From Marinibactrum halimedae (lineage in GTDB: Bacteria; Pseudomonadota; Gammaproteobacteria; Pseudomonadales; Cellvibrionaceae): a DNA stretch of 64,000 nucleotides. The stretch lies in the NCBI RefSeq assembly GCF_021234875.1, contig NZ_JAJQVM010000002.1:124001-188000 (forward strand), read 5' to 3'. Position 1 is the first letter of the stretch, and each line of letters opens with the position of its first letter. Positions 61,426-64,000 of the stretch are shown piece after piece. The notes under the pieces are model-generated. The model saw only the letters and a program-made list of their open reading frames with translations. It made no database searches and was not told the DNA's origin. A program made the position numbers and the translations under genes.

Positions 61426-62445
61426 ATGAGTTTAGTTAATCGCCAATGGTTACTTGCAAACCGCCCAGCAGAGTTGGTTAGCCGAGATAATTTCGAATAC
61501 AAAGAAACGCCCGTGCCAGATTTAAAAGAGGGTGAATTTCTCATCAAAAACTTATATTTATCCTTCGACCCGACATTGCGTGTATGGATGAATGAAGCAG
61601 ACTCATACGTTTCTGCCATTGAAATTGGTGAAGTAATGAGGGCCTCTACAGTTGCTCAAGTGGTTGACTCCAAAAATGACGCCTATCCGAAGGGCGAATT
61701 CTTAGTGGGTATGTTTGGCTGGCAAGATTATATGGTAACGGATGGAACGAGTTTAATGTTACCGCCACGTCGTTTACCTGCTGGAACGCCATTAACCATG
61801 CCGTTGAGTATTTTTGGTATAACCGGCATTACGGCATATTTTGGCATGAAAGAAATTGGCCAAGTGAAAGAAGGTGATGTTGTGGTGGTATCTGGTGCGG
61901 CAGGTGCCACTGGGTCAGTGGCGGCGCAAATTGCTCGCTTGAAAGGAGCGACAGTGATTGGTATTGCGGGTGGAGAAGAAAAATGCCAATGGCTAAAAGA
62001 ATCGGCCAAGCTGCACCATACTATTGATTACAAATCCGAAAATATTGCTGAACGATTAAAAGAGTTATGTCCGAAAGGCATTGATGTCTATTACGATAAT
62101 GTAGGTGGCGACTTATTGGATACCGTTTTGTCAATGATCTCAATTAATGCCCGCATTGTGTTATGTGGTGCTATTTCTGATTACAACTCTAAAGACACCT
62201 ATGCTCTGAAAAACTATACCAATTTGATTGTTCAGCGTGGCACGATGCAAGGGTTTATTATTTTAGATTATTTACCTCGTTCCGATGAAGCCATTGGTGA
62301 CTTATTGTCTTGGGTACAATCTGGTGAGTTGGTTTATCAGGAAGATATTCAAGAAGGATTAGAGAATGCACCGGAAGCGTTTCAACGTATTTTTACCGGA
62401 AAAAACAAGGGTAAACAGCTGTTAAAAGTTGCCGATCCAGAATAA
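61426..62445 (+). CDS. NADP-dependent zinc-free MDR oxidoreductase (CurA/PTGR-like)
   Basis: The 339-aa protein belongs to the leukotriene B4 dehydrogenase/CurA branch of medium-chain reductases: FDPTLRVWMNEADSY near residue 47, FGITGITAYFGMKEIGQ, the nucleotide loop VVVSGAAGATGSVAAQIARL and VYYDNVGGDLLD. Members reduce alpha,beta-unsaturated ketones or aldehydes with NADPH. The ATG at 61426 has AGAGGAC upstream; a longer frame begins 15 codons earlier. The SDR gene follows after 13 bases, so the two are cotranscribed. Confidence 0.9.
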   Translation: MSLVNRQWLLANRPAELVSRDNFEYKETPVPDLKEGEFLIKNLYLSFDPTLRVWMNEADSYVSAIEIGEVMRASTVAQVVDSKNDAYPKGEFLVGMFGWQDYMVTDGTSLMLPPRRLPAGTPLTMPLSIFGITGITAYFGMKEIGQVKEGDVVVVSGAAGATGSVAAQIARLKGATVIGIAGGEEKCQWLKESAKLHHTIDYKSENIAERLKELCPKGIDVYYDNVGGDLLDTVLSMISINARIVLCGAISDYNSKDTYALKNYTNLIVQRGTMQGFIILDYLPRSDEAIGDLLSWVQSGELVYQEDIQEGLENAPEAFQRIFTGKNKGKQLLKVADPE

Positions 62446-62458
62446 AGGAGTAGTAATC

Positions 62459-63340
62459 ATGAGTATTTTAGAGGGTAAAACCGCTATTGTAACTGGTGCA
62501 GCGTCTGGTATTGGGTATGCGATTGCCTCGGCGTTGGGCAAACACGGTATGAAAGTTGTCGTTGCTGATTTATCACAAGAAGCCGCAGAGGAAGCATGTT
62601 CTGAATTACGTAAAACGGATGTTAATTGCATGGCATTGACATTAGATGTAACGGATGAAGCGCAATGGCAAACAGCGGTGACAGAAGTAAAGCAGAAGTA
62701 CCAGAAGATTCACATGTTAGTGAATAATGCTGGTGTAGGTACATCTCCTTGCTCCATCGAAGACGATCATATTAAAAACTGGAAGTGGGCGTTCAACGTT
62801 AATGTTTTTGGAATTTTTTGTGGCACTCAAGCCGTAGTTCCAACGATTAAAAGCCAGAAAGAAGGCGGTTGGATTATCAATGTTGCTTCTATGGCCGGTA
62901 TGGGTGGAGTTATTTATGGGGGGGCTTACACAGCCAGTAAAAATGCAGTTGTGGCAATGTCTGAAAGTTGGGCGCAGGAATTAATGCCCCAAGGTATTGG
63001 TGTTTCCGTGTTGTGCCCTGCTTTTGTTAAAACTCAAATTAGCCGTGCGGAGCGAAACAAGCCGGAAGAATTTAAAACAGATTCCACCATGAGCGAACAA
63101 CAGATTGCCCAAGCCAAATTACTGATGAAGGCAGTGGATGAAGGAATCGAGCCAGAAATTGTTGGGGAGCGAGTGATAGAGGCCATTACCAATCGTGAGT
63201 TTTATATCTTTACTCATCCTGCGTTTAGAGAGGATATTGCTGGTCGAGGTAAGGCGATTGATAAAGCATTCTCTGTTGCTGAAAAGAGTCCTGTTGTAGG
63301 TCATCTGAAAGATTTAAAGCCTAACGGATTTGCAATTTAA
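62459..63340 (+). CDS. Short-chain dehydrogenase/reductase
   Basis: A classical SDR of 293 aa: cofactor motif VTGAASGIGYAIA near residue 12, VVADLSQEAAEEA, NNAGVGTSP, the Ser in IINVASMAGMGG and Tyr-x3-Lys in GGAYTASKNAVVAMSESWAQ. The Asp after strand 2 (VVADLS) favours NAD over NADP. AAAGGAG lies 8 bases before the ATG. It follows the MDR reductase in one transcript, with a TetR gene upstream; a shared pathway for an alcohol or ketone substrate is plausible but unnamed. Confidence 0.88.
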   Translation: MSILEGKTAIVTGAASGIGYAIASALGKHGMKVVVADLSQEAAEEACSELRKTDVNCMALTLDVTDEAQWQTAVTEVKQKYQKIHMLVNNAGVGTSPCSIEDDHIKNWKWAFNVNVFGIFCGTQAVVPTIKSQKEGGWIINVASMAGMGGVIYGGAYTASKNAVVAMSESWAQELMPQGIGVSVLCPAFVKTQISRAERNKPEEFKTDSTMSEQQIAQAKLLMKAVDEGIEPEIVGERVIEAITNREFYIFTHPAFREDIAGRGKAIDKAFSVAEKSPVVGHLKDLKPNGFAI

Positions 63341-63432
63341 TTTAAGGTATTCTTTGACTCATACCCTGCCCGCTATGGGAAATAATAGCGGGCTGCTTTC
63401 GAAGAATAAAAATGAAACTATTTCACTTGCGA

Positions 63433-64000
63433 TTAAACTTCTTCTCCAGCTTCATCTTGTTCGACAATCTCCGTTTCCAACAATGCATCACAAGCCCATG
63501 CTTGCGCAGCCGGGTGTGCTAAAAGTGCTTCACAGTAAGTTTGACTTACAGAGGAGAGTTTGAATCCGTATGTTTTAATTCGATAGGCAACTGGTGTGTA
63601 GAAACAGTCGGCAATAGAGTATGGCCCACAAAGGAATTCACCCTCCGTATGAAATTGTGCTCGGCCTTCTTGCCAAAGCTCATCAATACGGGATAAATCT
63701 TTTTGTGCGCCGGTGGATAACGCTAATCGCCTTTTAGCGCGAATATTCATTGGGGCTTCATTACGCAAGTGCTGAAAGCTGGAATGCATTTCTGCCGTTG
63801 CACAGCGAGCGAAGGCTTTGGCAGTCGAGTCTTCTGGCCACCCCTTTCCATTGATAATATTATCGTTAATGTACTCGCAAATTGCGAGAGAGTCCCAGAC
63901 ACACCTTGTGCCATCAAAGAGTACAGGTACTTTGGCGCTGCCTGAAAATTCAGATAACGCCTCGGACAACTCTTCTTGCTCAAGAGAAACTTGTTTTTCT
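63433..64000 (-). CDS. Glutathione S-transferase (start beyond window edge)
   Basis: The frame is open to the right edge, so the start is outside the window. The visible 188 codons begin EKQVSLEQEELSEALSEFSG, followed by the thioredoxin-fold end AKVPVLFDGTRCVWDSLAIC (cis-Pro in KVPVL, and DS for the glutathione gamma-glutamyl group), then an all-helical C-terminal domain with FLCGPYSIADCFYTPV, the N-capping box S-x-A-D. A TTG inside at 63969 is not the start. Glutathione conjugation or isomerisation is the usual activity. The last residues (DEAGEEV) are acidic. Confidence 0.87.
   Translation of the reverse strand, partial: EKQVSLEQEELSEALSEFSGSAKVPVLFDGTRCVWDSLAICEYINDNIINGKGWPEDSTAKAFARCATAEMHSSFQHLRNEAPMNIRAKRRLALSTGAQKDLSRIDELWQEGRAQFHTEGEFLCGPYSIADCFYTPVAYRIKTYGFKLSSVSQTYCEALLAHPAAQAWACDALLETEIVEQDEAGEEV

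Overview
The window comes from the chromosome of a gammaproteobacterium, probably aquatic or marine. Several blocks show the gammaproteobacterial gene order: fau - 6S RNA - zapA - coiled-coil partner beside ygfB-pepP-ubiH-ubiI, and tolC divergent from nudF-yqiB-cpdA-yqiA-parE. Base composition looks moderate (mid-40s % GC by eye), and many large secreted proteins have acidic or calcium-binding linkers. The genus cannot be fixed from the sequence; a Cellvibrionales-like organism is a guess. No tRNA, rRNA, insertion sequence, prophage or CRISPR array was seen.

Layout. 1-9.5 kb: edge fragment, a tiny membrane protein, fau/6S RNA/zapA on the minus strand, then the ubiquinone block ygfB-pepP-ubiH-ubiI on the plus strand, a membrane protein and a Tat-exported aldo/keto reductase. 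9.6-12.5 kb: an FNR box, a HemN-like radical SAM gene, fnr and a small heat-shock protein. 12.8-19.9 kb: a minus-strand Fe-S assembly operon iscR-sufBCDS-sufA-sufT-sufE with two abutting IscR-type sites upstream. 20.6-27.1 kb: a membrane protein, a methyltransferase divergent from a hexapeptide acyltransferase, and a molybdenum hydroxylase pair (iorAB) with a cofactor nucleotidyltransferase (mocA-like). 27.2-31.4 kb: a minus-strand trio made of a rhomboid protease, a zinc-finger membrane protein and a transglutaminase-like TPR lipoprotein. 31.8-38.7 kb: tolC and the nudF-yqiB-cpdA-yqiA-parE block.

38.8-50.5 kb is accessory: a large exported metzincin-like protease with a small lipoprotein, an unrecognised 263-aa gene, a lone arsH, an S9 peptidase, a thrombospondin-type-3 repeat protein broken by a 2-nt insertion inside one of two near-identical 0.7-kb repeats, a small secreted protein, a DnaJ-related protein and tdk. 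50.7-55 kb is a lysine/2-aminoadipate catabolic cluster: an Lrp-type regulator divergent from a saccharopine-dehydrogenase-like gene, a semialdehyde dehydrogenase and a compact HglS/DUF1338 enzyme. 55-60.2 kb holds a RoxA-like dihaem protein and a VCBS-M11 metalloprotease lipoprotein, followed by a small secreted protein that looks like a detached prodomain. 60.5-64 kb: a TetR regulator with a palindrome upstream, a zinc-free MDR reductase, an SDR, and an edge-truncated glutathione S-transferase.

A recurring oddity is a set of short tandem arrays of 14-16-bp units with unrelated sequences, always between genes (583-640, 9495-9615, 15514-15603, 35925-35969, 51397-51438). The strongest candidates for undescribed biology are the rhomboid/zinc-finger/TPR operon, the metalloproteases each paired with a small exported protein, and the HemN-like protein lacking the fourth motif cysteine.
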